Assembly: GCF_029714325.1 (NCBI RefSeq)
Contig: NZ_CP121666.1
Span: forward strand, 4,836,001 to 4,900,000
Direction of reading: 5' to 3'
From: Bradyrhizobium sp. CB1717
Lineage (GTDB): Bacteria > Pseudomonadota > Alphaproteobacteria > Rhizobiales > Xanthobacteraceae
Length of the DNA: 64,000 nt
Shown: positions 24,966 to 34,811 of the stretch, in pieces
How the letters are laid out: every line of letters starts with the position of its first letter
How positions within the stretch are numbered: the first letter of the stretch is position 1
Position numbers and translations under genes: made by a program
The notes under the pieces: model-generated
Told to the model about the DNA's origin: nothing
What the model saw: the letters and a program-made list of their open reading frames with translations, nothing else
Database searches by the model: none

Positions 24966-27734
24966 TTGGCTGACGACGACAACAAGCCCGGCGACCAGCC
25001 GGCGCATCCCTCGGACATTCGCCCCGTTTCCATCTACGAGGAGATGAAGAAGTCCTATCTCGATTACGCCATGAGCGTGATCGTGGCGCGTGCGCTGCCC
25101 GATGCGCGCGACGGGTTGAAGCCGGTCCACCGCCGCATCCTGTTCGCGATGCACAATCGCGGCGACACCCCGGACAAGAAGCACAAGAAGTCCGCCGGTG
25201 CCGTCGGCGAGGTCATGGGTAAGTATCACCCGCACGGCGACCAGGCGATCTACGACGCCTTGGTGCGCATGGCGCAGGACTTCTCGATGCGCGCGCCGCT
25301 GATCGACGGGCAGGGCAATTTCGGCTCGGTCGACGGCGATCCGCCGGCGGCAATGCGCTACACCGAGTCCCGCCTGACCAAGATCGCGCTGAAGCTGCTC
25401 GAGGACATCGACGACGACACCGTCGACTTCCAGGACAATTACGACGGCTCCGAAAGAGAGCCGGTGGTTCTGCCCGCGCGGTTCCCGAACCTGCTGGTCA
25501 ACGGCGCCGGCGGCATCGCGGTCGGCATGGCCACCAACATCCCGCCGCACAATCTCGGCGAGGTGATCGACGCCTGCGTCGCGCTGATCGACAATCCGTC
25601 GCTGACCATCGACGAGCTCATCAACATCATCCCGGGCCCGGATTTCCCGACCGGCGGCATCATCCTCGGGCGCCAGGGCATCCGCAGCGCCTACCATCTC
25701 GGCCGCGGCTCGATCGTGATGCGCGGCAAGGTCACCTTCGAGACGGTCCGGAAAGAACGCGAGGCGATCGTCATCACCGAGATCCCGTATCAGGTGAACA
25801 AGGCGACGATGGTCGAGCGCATCGCCGAGCTCTACAAGGAAAAGAAGATCGAGGGCATCTCCGACCTGCGCGACGAGTCCGACCGTGACGGCTATCGCGT
25901 CGTCGTCGAGCTCAAGCGCGATGCCGTGCCCGACGTCGTGCTGAACCAGCTCTACAAGTTCACGCCGCTGCAGACGAGCTTCGGTGTCAACGCCGTCGCG
26001 CTCGATTCCGGCCGTCCGCAGACCATGACCCTGAAGGACATGCTGACGATCTTCGTCGGCTTCCGCGAGCAGGTCGTCACCCGACGGACCAAATATAAGC
26101 TGCGCAAGGCGCGCGAGCGCGCGCATGAGCAGGTCGGCCTCGCCATCGCGGTCGCCAACATCGACGAGATCATTCGCGTGATCCGGACCTCGCCCACGCC
26201 GGCTGCCGCGCGCGAGACCCTGATGACGCGCGACTGGCCCGCCCGCGACGTCGAGGACATCATCACGCTGATCGACGATCCGCGCCACCGCATCAACGCG
26301 GACGGCACGATCCGCCTGTCGCTGGAGCAGGCGAGGGCGATCCTGGAGCTGCGCCTCGCACGCCTCACCGCGCTCGGCCGCGACGAGATCGGCGACGAGC
26401 TCTCCAAGCTCGCCGGCGAGATCAGCGACTATCTCGAGATCCTGCGCTCGCGCGCTCGCATCCTCGACATCATCAAGACCGAGCTTGCCGAGGTGAAGGC
26501 CGAGTTCGCCACCCCGCGCAAGACCGTGATCATGGAGCAGGAGGGCGAGGTCGAGGACGAGGACCTGATCCAGCGCGAGGACATGGTCGTCACCGTCTCG
26601 CACGCCGGCTACGTCAAGCGCGTGCCGCTGTCGGCCTACCGGGCGCAGCGCCGCGGCGGCAAGGGCCGCTCCGGCATGCAGACCCGCGACGAGGATTTCG
26701 TCAGCCGGCTCTTTGTCGCATCGACTCATACTCCGGTACTGTTCTTCTCCTCGCGCGGCCAGGTCTACAAGGAAAAGGTCTGGCGGCTGCCGATGGCAGC
26801 GCCCAACGCGCGCGGCAAGGCCATGATCAACATCCTGCCGCTGGAGCAGGGCGAGCGCATCACCACCATCATGCCGCTACCCGAGGATGAATCGACCTGG
26901 GGCCAGCTCGACGTGATGTTCGCCACCACGGGCGGCAACGTCCGGCGCAACAAGCTGTCCGACTTCGTCGACGTCCGCCGCTCCGGCATCATCGCGATGA
27001 AGCTCGATGAGGGTGAGGCGATCGTCGACGTGCAGATCTGTACCGAGCACGACGACGTGCTGCTGACTTCGGCCGCCGGCCAGTGTATCCGCTTCCGGGT
27101 CAGTGACCCTCGACCTGACAAGGATGGCGAGATCAAGGAGCACGGTGTTCGGGTCTTCGGTGGTCGAACCTCGATGGGCGTTCGAGGCATCTCACTTGAA
27201 GATGACAAGGTCATCTCAATGTCGATCTTGCGCCATGTCGAGACCACGTCCGACGAGCGCTCGGCCTATCTGAAGATGCGCCGCGCGGTGGCCGGCGAGC
27301 CCACGACCGAGGAGCCTGCGGTAGATACCGAGGCGGAAGAGACCTCTGGCAACTTCCAGCTCACCCAGGAGCGCTATGCCGAGATGTCGGCGGCCGAGCA
27401 AATCGTGCTGACGGTCTCCGTCAACGGCTATGGCAAGCGGACCTCGTCCTACGAGTACCGCACCACGGGCCGCGGCGGCAAAGGCATCGTCGCCATGAGC
27501 GTCAACAACCGCAACGGCAATCTCGTGGCGTCCTTCCCCGTGGAGGAGGCCGACCAGATCATGCTGGTGACCGACAAGGGTCAGTTGATCCGCTGCCCGG
27601 TCGAAGGCATCCGCATCGCCGGTCGCTCGACGCAAGGTGTCATCGTGTTCGACACCGCCGAGGACGAGCACGTCGTCTCGGTCGAGCACATCACGGAAGA
27701 GGCCGAGAGCGGCAACGGGGCGAATGGGGAGTGA
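24966..27734 (+). CDS. gyrA: DNA gyrase subunit A
   Basis: The 922-residue type II topoisomerase subunit cuts and re-seals DNA to introduce negative supercoils with GyrB. The start is a TTG ([15 protein letters not shown]...). The catalytic Tyr131 is in '[14 protein letters not shown]'. The quinolone region reads '[19 protein letters not shown]', so the E. coli Ser83 position is Gln93 and the Asp87 position is kept (Asp97). The GyrA box 'QRRGGKG' is intact, followed by six beta-pinwheel blades. There is an acidic interblade insert near residue 780 ([15 protein letters not shown]) and an acidic C-terminal tail. Confidence 0.97.
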   Translation: MADDDNKPGDQPAHPSDIRPVSIYEEMKKSYLDYAMSVIVARALPDARDGLKPVHRRILFAMHNRGDTPDKKHKKSAGAVGEVMGKYHPHGDQAIYDALVRMAQDFSMRAPLIDGQGNFGSVDGDPPAAMRYTESRLTKIALKLLEDIDDDTVDFQDNYDGSEREPVVLPARFPNLLVNGAGGIAVGMATNIPPHNLGEVIDACVALIDNPSLTIDELINIIPGPDFPTGGIILGRQGIRSAYHLGRGSIVMRGKVTFETVRKEREAIVITEIPYQVNKATMVERIAELYKEKKIEGISDLRDESDRDGYRVVVELKRDAVPDVVLNQLYKFTPLQTSFGVNAVALDSGRPQTMTLKDMLTIFVGFREQVVTRRTKYKLRKARERAHEQVGLAIAVANIDEIIRVIRTSPTPAAARETLMTRDWPARDVEDIITLIDDPRHRINADGTIRLSLEQARAILELRLARLTALGRDEIGDELSKLAGEISDYLEILRSRARILDIIKTELAEVKAEFATPRKTVIMEQEGEVEDEDLIQREDMVVTVSHAGYVKRVPLSAYRAQRRGGKGRSGMQTRDEDFVSRLFVASTHTPVLFFSSRGQVYKEKVWRLPMAAPNARGKAMINILPLEQGERITTIMPLPEDESTWGQLDVMFATTGGNVRRNKLSDFVDVRRSGIIAMKLDEGEAIVDVQICTEHDDVLLTSAAGQCIRFRVSDPRPDKDGEIKEHGVRVFGGRTSMGVRGISLEDDKVISMSILRHVETTSDERSAYLKMRRAVAGEPTTEEPAVDTEAEETSGNFQLTQERYAEMSAAEQIVLTVSVNGYGKRTSSYEYRTTGRGGKGIVAMSVNNRNGNLVASFPVEEADQIMLVTDKGQLIRCPVEGIRIAGRSTQGVIVFDTAEDEHVVSVEHITEEAESGNGANGE

Positions 27735-27777
27735 TGCGCTGGCGCTATTCTCCTCGCTGGTCGTCGCCTACCGCTCG

Positions 27778-28020
27778 CTAGTACAACGAAGCGAGGATCG
27801 CGATACCCTGTGCGCATGCAGATGCTGCCGCCCATATTGCGGCCCATCTGTTTCGCGAAGCAGCTTGATCGAGCCAAGGCTTCAAATCGGCGATTCCCGC
27901 CCAGGTCATCGGAGGCGCGACTCCCTCAGCGGAACGTAGCCAATAGTATGATGCTGTGAATGCGAGTATCGCTGAGAGAGCTTGGGCTACGAAAGCAATG
28001 TAAGGTCCCAAATGATGCAT
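27778..28020 (-). CDS. small two-helix membrane protein of unknown function
   Basis: This 80-residue protein starts MHHLGPYIAFVAQALSAILA. There are two hydrophobic segments (about 5-28 and 58-79), the second with 'NRWAAIWAAASACAQGIAIL', a pattern seen in a common family of small rhizobial membrane proteins. It is divergent from the gene at 28169 across a 148-bp gap. The hydrophobic periodicity and the N-terminal Met at the start of helix 1 support a real gene. Confidence 0.6.
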   Translation of the reverse strand: MHHLGPYIAFVAQALSAILAFTASYYWLRSAEGVAPPMTWAGIADLKPWLDQAASRNRWAAIWAAASACAQGIAILASLY

Positions 28021-28168
28021 GAGATGTTCCTTTTTCTCGTGATATCCCGGACCGACCGAAGCGACAGCTCTTCAAGAGAATGATACAGGTGGGGCGATTG
28101 ATCTTTTGGGATTGAAGCGCTGCCGATGCGCGAGTCGCCACGTCGTGTCTATCCAGAGGAGAAGCGGG

Positions 28169-28936
28169 ATGTCGGGCGAAGATACTAGCCGGCGGCTGGT
28201 TAAGCACTTTGTATTGTATCTCGATTTTCTCGGAATGTCGCAAGCAGTCAACTCGCCTTCTCAAGATCAGCTTCGACAGCTAATCGCACTGTTGACGAAA
28301 GTTGCTGCGCAGAAAACGAGCTTCTCTATTGACGGCCATTCTCAGCCGGACGGAAGTTATAAATTCAAGGTAACTCCGGAGGTATCAACATTCTCCGACA
28401 ACATTGTTGCGAGTTACCCGATAGTGGAGCCGGGAGACGAGAAGACAGAGGCGATTTTAGTCGAGATGTACGTCAAGGTTGCTCAAGACTTTGCTATTGG
28501 GGTAGCCATTGAAGCCTTAAAAATTGGAATGTTAACGCGCGGAGGTCTCACTATCGGGCAACTTTATCATTCGAATGGGGTCGTGCTTGGGGAGGCTATG
28601 GTGGACGCCTACAATCTCGAAAGCCGAGTCGCGACTTATCCAAGAATTGCAGTTTCTTCACGGATCTATCAGATAATTAATCGCCTGACGATTCGTACCG
28701 ATACTGTCCACCGACTAGCGGAAGACACCGATGGTATTTGGTATCTGCGGTGCTATTCCGAGATGGTCCGTCGTATCAAATTGGCGGAACGTAAGTCTTG
28801 GTTCCAGTCGGTTTTGAAGACCGCTGACGAAAACATTGCACATTTCGAAGCAAGGGAGAGTTGGAACGAATTGGCCAAATGGAGCTGGTTCAAAAGGAGA
28901 TTCATTGAGGAGGTTAAGCCTCAAATCGAGGGGTAA
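28169..28936 (+). CDS. orphan protein with nucleotide-cyclase-like core
   Basis: This 255-residue protein has start MSGEDTSRRL after an excellent agaggag ribosome site. The sequence suggests a distant class III cyclase fold. 'HFVLYLDFLGMSQ' places Asp19 at the first metal position, and 'EVSTFSDNIVASYP' places Asp77 at the second. Then 'TRGGLTIGQLYHSNGVVLGE' and 'VDAYNLESRVATYPRI' parallel the conserved HxGxxxG...AxRLE region of cyclases. The DNA is clearly AT-richer than its neighbours, with different codon use, so acquisition by transfer is likely. No signal peptide. Similar lone cyclase-like proteins occur in defence islands, but activity here is inference. Confidence 0.6.
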   Translation: MSGEDTSRRLVKHFVLYLDFLGMSQAVNSPSQDQLRQLIALLTKVAAQKTSFSIDGHSQPDGSYKFKVTPEVSTFSDNIVASYPIVEPGDEKTEAILVEMYVKVAQDFAIGVAIEALKIGMLTRGGLTIGQLYHSNGVVLGEAMVDAYNLESRVATYPRIAVSSRIYQIINRLTIRTDTVHRLAEDTDGIWYLRCYSEMVRRIKLAERKSWFQSVLKTADENIAHFEARESWNELAKWSWFKRRFIEEVKPQIEG

Positions 28937-28990
28937 AATTCGCTGGCTTTTTAGAACTGCTAGTCACGTTCGGGCGCCAGCATTCTTGCC

Positions 28991-30937
28991 CTAAATCTCC
29001 AGCTCGGTCCCAAACTCCACGACCTGCTTGGTCGGCACGCCGAAGAACGCGGCGGAGCGTTCGGCGTTGCGCTGGAGGAAGGCGAACACGCCTTCGCGCC
29101 AGACCCACATGCCCGGGACGTCCTCGCGCGGGATGATGGTCTCGCGGCCGACGTAATAGGTGATGTCGGCGAGATCGATGCCGGGCAGCTTGCCCTGGCG
29201 GCACGTGAGAGTCAGCCCGTCGTAGATGGTCGGGTTCTGCATGAAGCCGTAATGCAGGACCACGCGGGTGATGCCCGGGATGATTTCAATCACCTCGGCG
29301 CGTTCCTCGTCGGGAATGTGCGGCGATTCCTCGATCAGTACGGTGACCAGCAGCACGCGTTCGTGCAGCACGCGATTGTGCTTGACGAACTGGGTCAGCG
29401 CGAGCGGCACGCCGCGCGCCGCCGACGCCAGGAATACGGCGGTGCCGGGGAGCCTTGCGCTGCATTTGTTGACCGCGGTCTCGATCAGATCCTCCTCGGG
29501 CTGGCGCAGCCGGCCGCGTGCCGCTTCGACCAGCTTCACGCCGGCACGCCAGGTCAGCATCAGGAAGGCGACGAGGCCGGCGAGCAGCAGCGGAAACCAG
29601 CCGCCCTCGAACAGCTTGATCGAGTTGGCCGAGAAGAAGATCAGATCGATCGCGAAGAAGAAGCCGTTCACGGCCACCACGAGCCAGGGCGAAAAGCCCC
29701 ACTGGATCGCGACCAGCGCGGCCAGCAGCGTGGTGATCGCCATCAGCAGCGACACTGCGATGCCATAGGCGCCCGCGAGGGCGTCCGAGGAGCCGAAGCT
29801 CAGGACCGCGGCCAGGGTTGCGGCGGCGAGCAGCCAGTTCACCAGCGGCACGTAGATCTGGCCGATCGCATGGCTGGTGGTGTGGCGGATCTGCATGCGC
29901 GGCAGGAAGCCGAGCTGGATCGACTGCTGGGTCAGCGAGAACACGCCGGAGATGATCGCCTGCGAGGCGATCACGGTCGCGACCGCGGAGAAGGCGACGA
30001 GCGCATAGTGCAGGGCGTCCGGGCAGAGCTGGAAGAACGGGTTCTCGATCATAGTGGGATCGGTGATCAAGAGCGCGGCCTGGCCGAAATAGTTCAGCAC
30101 CAGCGCGGGCAGGCAGATCGCGAACCAGGCGAGCCGGATCGGCAGGCGGCCGAAATGGCCCATGTCGGCATACATGGCTTCGCCGCCGGTCACCGCGAGA
30201 AAGGCGGCGCCGAGGATCGCGAAGGAGATGTGGAAGTCCTGGTGGATCAGGAAGTCGAAGGCATAGAGCGGGCTGAGCGCCGCGAGTACGCCCGGCGCCT
30301 TGACGATGCCGTGGATGCCGAGGGCTGCGAGGACCACGAACCAGGCCAGCATCACCGGTCCGAAAATGCGGCCGATGAAGCCCGTGCCCTGCTTCTGCAT
30401 CATGAACAGCCCGATCAGGATGGCGACGGTCACGGGCACGACCGCCGGCGCGAGCGAGGGCGCATCGACCTTGAGGCCCTCGATGGCACTGAGCACGGAG
30501 ATCGCCGGCGTGATCGCGCCGTCGCCATAGAGCAGGGCGGCACCGACGAGGCCGACCACGAGGAGATGCGCCCGCCAGGTGCCGGGTTGGGCGTTGCGCG
30601 CGTGGAGCAGGGCCAAGAGGGCAACGATGCCGCCTTCGCCGCGGTTGTCCGCGCGCAGGATCAGCAGCGCATATTTCAGCGAGATGATCAGCAGCAGCGC
30701 CCAGAGGATCAGCGAGGCAACCCCCAGGACAGCGTCGTGACTTAGCGTGCCGCCATGGGCAGCCGCCTTGGCGGCTTCCTTCAGGGCGTAAAGGGGGCTG
30801 GTGCCGATATCGCCATAGACCACCCCGAGGGCGCCCATGGTCATGGCAAGCGGCAGTGGATCGGGATGATGGCCGGATGCGACTGCAGGCGTACTGGACA
30901 AAGGCACCCCCCGATGGGATCGCGCCCGCCGGGCCAT
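28991..30937 (-). CDS. kup: Kup-family potassium/proton symporter
   Basis: About 648 residues from ATG 30937. The family signature 'MTMGALGVVYGDIGTSPLYALKE' region begins near residue 30. About twelve membrane helices follow, including 'ALLLIISLKYALLILRADN', 'GEGGIVALLALLHARN' and 'LLYGDGAITPAISVLSAIEG', the conserved Kup motifs for K+ uptake. The C-terminal cytosolic domain holds 'GTAVFLASAARGVPLALTQF' and 'TYYVGRETIIP'. The start is uncertain. A TTG at 30982 in the same frame and a GTG near 30913 are alternatives. None has a strong ribosome site. Confidence 0.93.
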   Translation of the reverse strand: MARRARSHRGVPLSSTPAVASGHHPDPLPLAMTMGALGVVYGDIGTSPLYALKEAAKAAAHGGTLSHDAVLGVASLILWALLLIISLKYALLILRADNRGEGGIVALLALLHARNAQPGTWRAHLLVVGLVGAALLYGDGAITPAISVLSAIEGLKVDAPSLAPAVVPVTVAILIGLFMMQKQGTGFIGRIFGPVMLAWFVVLAALGIHGIVKAPGVLAALSPLYAFDFLIHQDFHISFAILGAAFLAVTGGEAMYADMGHFGRLPIRLAWFAICLPALVLNYFGQAALLITDPTMIENPFFQLCPDALHYALVAFSAVATVIASQAIISGVFSLTQQSIQLGFLPRMQIRHTTSHAIGQIYVPLVNWLLAAATLAAVLSFGSSDALAGAYGIAVSLLMAITTLLAALVAIQWGFSPWLVVAVNGFFFAIDLIFFSANSIKLFEGGWFPLLLAGLVAFLMLTWRAGVKLVEAARGRLRQPEEDLIETAVNKCSARLPGTAVFLASAARGVPLALTQFVKHNRVLHERVLLVTVLIEESPHIPDEERAEVIEIIPGITRVVLHYGFMQNPTIYDGLTLTCRQGKLPGIDLADITYYVGRETIIPREDVPGMWVWREGVFAFLQRNAERSAAFFGVPTKQVVEFGTELEI

Positions 30938-31037
30938 TCCGACGGGCGCGAGCATCACGCAGTCTGCGACGAGACGTCGCAAATATCCATGGGGTTTATC
31001 TTGAGGGGCTTTGCTGACGCGAAACTGACAGAGCCGA

Positions 31038-31295
31038 CTACGGCGTGCGGTCGGCGGTCACGAGGCGGGCCTCGCGGACATTGGCCTTGCTGCCGGCGCG
31101 GCGCAGGCAGGACGCCTCGAAATTCGGCCAGGCCTGCTGCGAGCAGTCACGGCCGATGGTGCGGATATCGAGCCGGTCGCTCTTGGCGAGCGGCTGCGGC
31201 ACGCTGGCTTCGACCGTCGGGGCAAAGCCGGGCAGGAGGGTGAGGGCTGCGGCAACACACGCAGAGAGTGCGATCGCTGAAAGCGCCTTGATCAT
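31038..31295 (-). CDS. small secreted protein of unknown function
   Basis: This 85-residue product starts MIKALSAIALSACVAAALTL, a signal peptide, probably cleaved after VEA. The mature part 'SDRLDIRTIGRDCSQQAWPNFEASCLRR' has two Cys likely to form a disulphide. The RDCSQQAWP...SCLR pattern recurs in short rhizobial exported proteins. No known role. Confidence 0.75.
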   Translation of the reverse strand: MIKALSAIALSACVAAALTLLPGFAPTVEASVPQPLAKSDRLDIRTIGRDCSQQAWPNFEASCLRRAGSKANVREARLVTADRTP

Positions 31296-31423
31296 TGACT
31301 GTCCCCTGTGATGCGGCCGCCTACGCCCAGTCTGCGGCCCGTCGTTCGTTGGCCGGATTAGTAACCATGGCCAGTTTCCGGACGTCTTCGCGGAGGCCGG
31401 AAATGGTTTCGTTCACACTCTGT

Positions 31424-31456
31424 TTTGTTTCGTGGCCGCCCCCAGGACGAAACAAA
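31424..31456. promoter_or_regulatory. 10-bp inverted repeat in the coaD divergent region
   Basis: TTTGTTTCGT and ACGAAACAAA form perfect arms separated by 13 bp, about 110 bp upstream of coaD. It could be an operator or an RNA hairpin. No regulator is assigned. Confidence 0.4.
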
Positions 31457-31564
31457 CCGGCCCTGGCCCGACACCTCCAGCTGACATTTTCCGGCAAACG
31501 GGCAGAAACGGACAAGGAACCTGCCCGGCTTGCCGGGCAGGGCCGGGCGCGGTAGGACGGGGCC

Positions 31565-32062
31565 ATGTCGCGCATCGCCTTCTATCCGGGTTCCTTCGAC
31601 CCCATCACCAACGGCCATCTGGACGTGGTCCGGCATGCCGTTCCCTTGTGCGACCGCCTGGTGGTTGCGATCGGCGTCCATCCCGGCAAGAAGCCGCTGT
31701 TCTCGACCGAGGAGCGCCTGAAGATGCTCGAGGACGTCTGCGGTCCGATCGCGGCCCAGGCCGGCTGCGTGCTCGAAGCCGTGACGTTTGACGATCTGTC
31801 GGTGACCGCGGCGCGCAAGCACGGCGCGACCATCATGATTCGGGGCCTGCGCGACGGCACCGACCTCGACTACGAGATGCAGCTTGCCGGCATGAACGAA
31901 GCCATGGCGCCCGAGGTGCACACGGTCTTCCTGCCGGCCTCTCCCATGGTCCGCCCGATCACCGCCACTTTGGTGCGCCAGATCGCAGGGATGGGCGGAG
32001 ATGTCTCGACCTTCGTGCCGCCGCTCGTTGACACCCTGCTCAAGGCCAAATTCGCCGGATAA
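31565..32062 (+). CDS. coaD: phosphopantetheine adenylyltransferase
   Basis: This 165-residue enzyme makes dephospho-CoA from ATP and 4'-phosphopantetheine. The nucleotidyltransferase motif is in '[19 protein letters not shown]' (T/HxGH with His18). '[20 protein letters not shown]' follows, and the C-terminal '[16 protein letters not shown]' corresponds to ISSTxxR. Length is normal. It is followed after 37 bp by a cyclophilin gene, as in many Rhizobiales. Confidence 0.96.
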   Translation: MSRIAFYPGSFDPITNGHLDVVRHAVPLCDRLVVAIGVHPGKKPLFSTEERLKMLEDVCGPIAAQAGCVLEAVTFDDLSVTAARKHGATIMIRGLRDGTDLDYEMQLAGMNEAMAPEVHTVFLPASPMVRPITATLVRQIAGMGGDVSTFVPPLVDTLLKAKFAG

Positions 32063-32099
32063 CGGCGCGCTTCCTCAATTCATCAGATCCGGAGTTTTC

Positions 32100-32675
32100 A
32101 TGATCCGTCGTCTCGCAATTCTTGCCACGATCTTTGCCGCGCTCTTCAGTGCGCTCCCGGCGATGGCGCAGCAACTGCCGGCAAACCTCGACAAGGCCAA
32201 CGCGCTGGTCATCGACACCACCAAGGGCCGCATCGTCATCAAGCTCAGGACCGATCTGGCGCCGCAGCATGCCGAGCGCCTCAAGACGCTTGCGCGCGAG
32301 GGCTATTACAACAACGTGCCGTTCCACCGCGTGATGGACGGCTTCATGGCGCAGACCGGCGACGGCGAGAAATTCAACGGCACCGGCGGCTCGAAATATC
32401 CGAACCTGAAGCAGGAATTCTCCAAGGTGCATTTTGCCCGCGGCATTGTCGGCATGGCCCGGCGCGGCGACAGCGTCGACACCGCCAATTCGCAGTTCTT
32501 CATCATGTTCGCGGATGGCGGCAGCCTCGATGGCCAGTACACCGTGATCGGCGAGGTCGTGCAGGGCATGGACGTCGTCGACAAGCTGAAGAAGGCGCCT
32601 CCCGGATCAAGCAGCGGCTCCGTCACCGATCCCGACAAGATGGTGAAGGTGCAGGTCGCTTCCGACATCAAGTAG
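32100..32675 (+). CDS. periplasmic cyclophilin-type peptidyl-prolyl isomerase
   Basis: This 191-residue protein has a signal peptide (MIRRLAILATIFAALFSALPAMA/QQ). The cyclophilin core shows 'NNVPFHRVMDGFMAQTGDGE' (catalytic Arg in FHRV), 'GIVGMARRGDSVDTANSQFFIMF' and 'LDGQYTVIGEVVQGMDVVDK'. It accelerates proline isomerisation of exported proteins. It forms a run of same-strand genes with coaD, the next hypothetical gene and the cytosolic cyclophilin. Confidence 0.93.
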   Translation: MIRRLAILATIFAALFSALPAMAQQLPANLDKANALVIDTTKGRIVIKLRTDLAPQHAERLKTLAREGYYNNVPFHRVMDGFMAQTGDGEKFNGTGGSKYPNLKQEFSKVHFARGIVGMARRGDSVDTANSQFFIMFADGGSLDGQYTVIGEVVQGMDVVDKLKKAPPGSSSGSVTDPDKMVKVQVASDIK

Positions 32676-32683
32676 GAAACGCG

Positions 32684-33094
32684 ATGGCGCGCTGCGGCAA
32701 CAGGCTTCTGCTCGCTGCCGCGGTGCTGCTGCTCGGTGTCTCAGGCGCGACGGCCGAGGACGCACAGGTCAACACCATCCAGGACGTCTTCCGGCATCTG
32801 CACACCTGCTGGAAGCCGCCGCCGCCCGCCAGGGCCCGCCCACTCGACATCACCGTCGTCGTGAGCTTTAACCGGGCCGGAAACATTCTGGGCCATCCGC
32901 GGATTACCTATGAATCCGCGGAGGCCTCCGACAATGACCGGCTGCAATACCGGATCGCGGTGATGGAGGCGTTGCAACGCTGCACGCCGATGCCATTTAC
33001 CGATGCAATGGCCGGCGCCGCGGCGGGGCGTCCATTCGCGATCCAGTTCCGTAACCGCAAGACTTCACCCCCAACGCAAGAGAGACGAGTATGA
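32684..33094 (+). CDS. exported protein, TonB-C-like
   Basis: This 136-residue protein begins 8 bp after the cyclophilin stop. Its signal peptide is MARCGNRLLLAAAVLLLGVSGATA. The mature part 'HLHTCWKPPPPARARPLDIT' and 'VVVSFNRAGNILGHPRITYE' resembles the C-terminal domain of TonB/TolA-type proteins, which bind partners across the periplasm. There is no N-terminal TM anchor beyond the signal. Its stop overlaps the ATG of the next gene (ATGA), so translation is coupled. Confidence 0.8.
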   Translation: MARCGNRLLLAAAVLLLGVSGATAEDAQVNTIQDVFRHLHTCWKPPPPARARPLDITVVVSFNRAGNILGHPRITYESAEASDNDRLQYRIAVMEALQRCTPMPFTDAMAGAAAGRPFAIQFRNRKTSPPTQERRV

Positions 33095-33555
33095 GCGTCA
33101 CCGAAAACACCTTGATCCTCGAGACCACGCAGGGCCCCGTCACCATCGAGATGCGGCCCGACCTTGCGCCCGGCCATGTCGCGCGCATCAAGGAACTGGT
33201 CCGCGAGGGCTTTTACGACGGTATCGTGTTCCACCGCGTGATCGAGGGCTTCATGGCCCAGACCGGCTGCCCGCACGGCACCGGCACCGGCGGCTCCGGC
33301 AAGAAGCTGAAGGCCGAGTTCAACAAGGAGCCGCATGTGCGCGGCACCGCCTCGATGGCGCGCGCCGCCAATCCCGATTCCGGCGACAGCCAGTTCTTCA
33401 TCTGCTTCGACGACGCCCGCTTCCTCGACAACCAGTACACGGTGTGGGGCAAGGTCACCGAGGGCATGGAGAACGTCGACAAGATCAAGCGCGGCGAGCC
33501 GGTGCAGAACCCGGACAAGATCGTCAAGGCGCGGATGGCTGCGGACAAGGAATAG
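33091..33555 (+). CDS. ppiB: cytoplasmic cyclophilin-type peptidyl-prolyl isomerase
   Basis: This 154-residue protein has no signal peptide. 'DGIVFHRVIEGFMAQTGCP' (catalytic Arg), 'RGTASMARAANPDSGDSQFF', 'ICFDDARFLDNQYTVWGKV' and 'MENVDKIKRGEPV' define a PpiB-type cyclophilin. The start overlaps the preceding stop by four bases, and an agagacga ribosome site is embedded in the upstream coding sequence. The pair of exported and cytosolic cyclophilins is most easily explained by duplication. Confidence 0.93.
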   Translation: MSVTENTLILETTQGPVTIEMRPDLAPGHVARIKELVREGFYDGIVFHRVIEGFMAQTGCPHGTGTGGSGKKLKAEFNKEPHVRGTASMARAANPDSGDSQFFICFDDARFLDNQYTVWGKVTEGMENVDKIKRGEPVQNPDKIVKARMAADKE

Positions 33556-33558
33556 TCA

Positions 33559-33658
33559 CCCGTCATTCCGGGGCGCGCGAAGCGCGAACCCGGAATCTCG
33601 CACCACAATCTCGGGATTCCGGATCGCCGCGCTCGAGGCGCGGCGTCCGGAATGACGG
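33559..33658. repeat. palindromic extragenic repeat
   Basis: Arms 'gtcattccggggcgcgc' and 'gcgcggcgtccggaatgac' bracket internal 'ggaatctcgcaccacaatct'. It separates ppiB from queA and resembles the abundant Bradyrhizobium repeat with the 'gtcattccggg...ccggaatgac' ends. Confidence 0.75.
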
Positions 33659-33670
33659 TGCTAGTGAGAC

Positions 33671-34744
33671 ATGCGCACCGATCTCTTCGATTTCGACCTG
33701 CCCGCCGAGCGCATCGCGTTGCGCCCGGCGAGCCCGCGCGACTCCGCGAAGATGCTGGTCGTCGAGAACGGCGCGCTGCGCGACCAAGTCATTGCCGACC
33801 TGCCGCGATGGCTGAGGCCTGGCGACCAGCTCGTCGTCAACGACACCAAGGTGATCGCGGCACAATTGAAGGGCCGCCGCATCGGCCGCGAGACCGAGCC
33901 GAAGATCGAGGCGACGCTGATCAAGCGGCTCGACGGCTCGCGCTGGCAGGCGCTGGTAAAACCCGCCAAGAAGCTCGTTGCCGGCGACCGCATCCGATTC
34001 GGCAATGAGGGCAAGGTCTGCCTGCTCGGCCATCTCGATGCCGAAGTCGAGGCCAAGGGCGTTGAGGGCGAGGTGACACTGTCGTTCTCATTCCACGGCC
34101 CGGCGCTCGACCAGGCCATCGCCGACCTCGGCAGCCCGCCGCTACCGCCCTACATCGCTTCAAAGCGTACGCCCGACGATCAGGATCTTGCGGACTACCA
34201 GACGATGTTCGCGGCCAACGAAGGCGCGGTTGCAGCGCCGACCGCGGGGCTGCATTTCACGCCGGCGCTAGAGCAGGCGCTGCGCGCGTGCGACGTCGGG
34301 ATCAACCGCGTCACGTTACATGTCGGGGCAGGGACCTTCCTGCCGGTCAAGGTCGACGACACCGAAGGCCACAAGATGCATGCCGAGTGGGGCACCATCT
34401 CGGCTGAGGTGGCCGAGCGGCTCGACGCCGCGCGGAAGAACGGTGGCCGCATTGTTGCGGTCGGCACGACGTCATTGCGTCTGCTCGAAAGCGCGGCGAG
34501 TGAAGACGGCACGATCCAGCCGTTCGCCGCCGAGACCTCGATCTTCATCACCCCCGGTTATCGCTTCCGCGCGGTCGATATCCTGATGACCAATTTCCAC
34601 CTGCCGAAGTCGACGCTGTTCATGCTGGTGTCGGCATTCTCGGGGCTCGAGACGATGAAGCAGGCGTACGCGCACGCGATCGCGAACGGCTATCGGTTCT
34701 ATTCGTACGGGGATGCATGTTTGCTGTTTCGGGCAGAGCCGTAG
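33671..34744 (+). CDS. queA: S-adenosylmethionine:tRNA ribosyltransferase-isomerase QueA
   Basis: This 357-residue enzyme transfers the ribosyl group of SAM to preQ1-tRNA, giving epoxyqueuosine. Conserved segments include '[20 protein letters not shown]', '[18 protein letters not shown]', '[24 protein letters not shown]', '[16 protein letters not shown]', '[14 protein letters not shown]' and '[19 protein letters not shown]'. Together with tgt (39197) it covers two queuosine steps, though the genes are separated by a 4-kb block on the other strand. The stop codon (34742-34744) lies within a repeat arm. Confidence 0.96.
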   Translation: MRTDLFDFDLPAERIALRPASPRDSAKMLVVENGALRDQVIADLPRWLRPGDQLVVNDTKVIAAQLKGRRIGRETEPKIEATLIKRLDGSRWQALVKPAKKLVAGDRIRFGNEGKVCLLGHLDAEVEAKGVEGEVTLSFSFHGPALDQAIADLGSPPLPPYIASKRTPDDQDLADYQTMFAANEGAVAAPTAGLHFTPALEQALRACDVGINRVTLHVGAGTFLPVKVDDTEGHKMHAEWGTISAEVAERLDAARKNGGRIVAVGTTSLRLLESAASEDGTIQPFAAETSIFITPGYRFRAVDILMTNFHLPKSTLFMLVSAFSGLETMKQAYAHAIANGYRFYSYGDACLLFRAEP

Positions 34745-34800
34745 GGTGGGGTAGCCCCGCGGCTGCGCGAAGCGCAGTCCGCTGGCGTAACCCACCCTAC
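34741..34800. repeat. palindromic repeat overlapping the queA stop
   Basis: Perfect 10-bp arms GTAGGGTGGG (34741-34750) and CCCACCCTAC (34791-34800) enclose a second dyad (ctgcgcgaagcgcag). The queA stop TAG is part of the left arm. It lies between convergent queA and asd and may act as a bidirectional terminator. Confidence 0.75.
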
Positions 34801-34811
34801 GCATCTACCTG

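Noticed and set aside
24951..26729. A 592-codon minus-strand open frame opposite gyrA
   Set aside because: Antisense to the well-conserved gyrA; composition and absence of motifs mark it as a shadow.
27778..28936. Calling a complete Pycsar system
   Set aside because: The membrane protein belongs to a common small family without a visible nucleotide-binding domain and is divergently oriented, so only the cyclase-like gene is reported as interesting.
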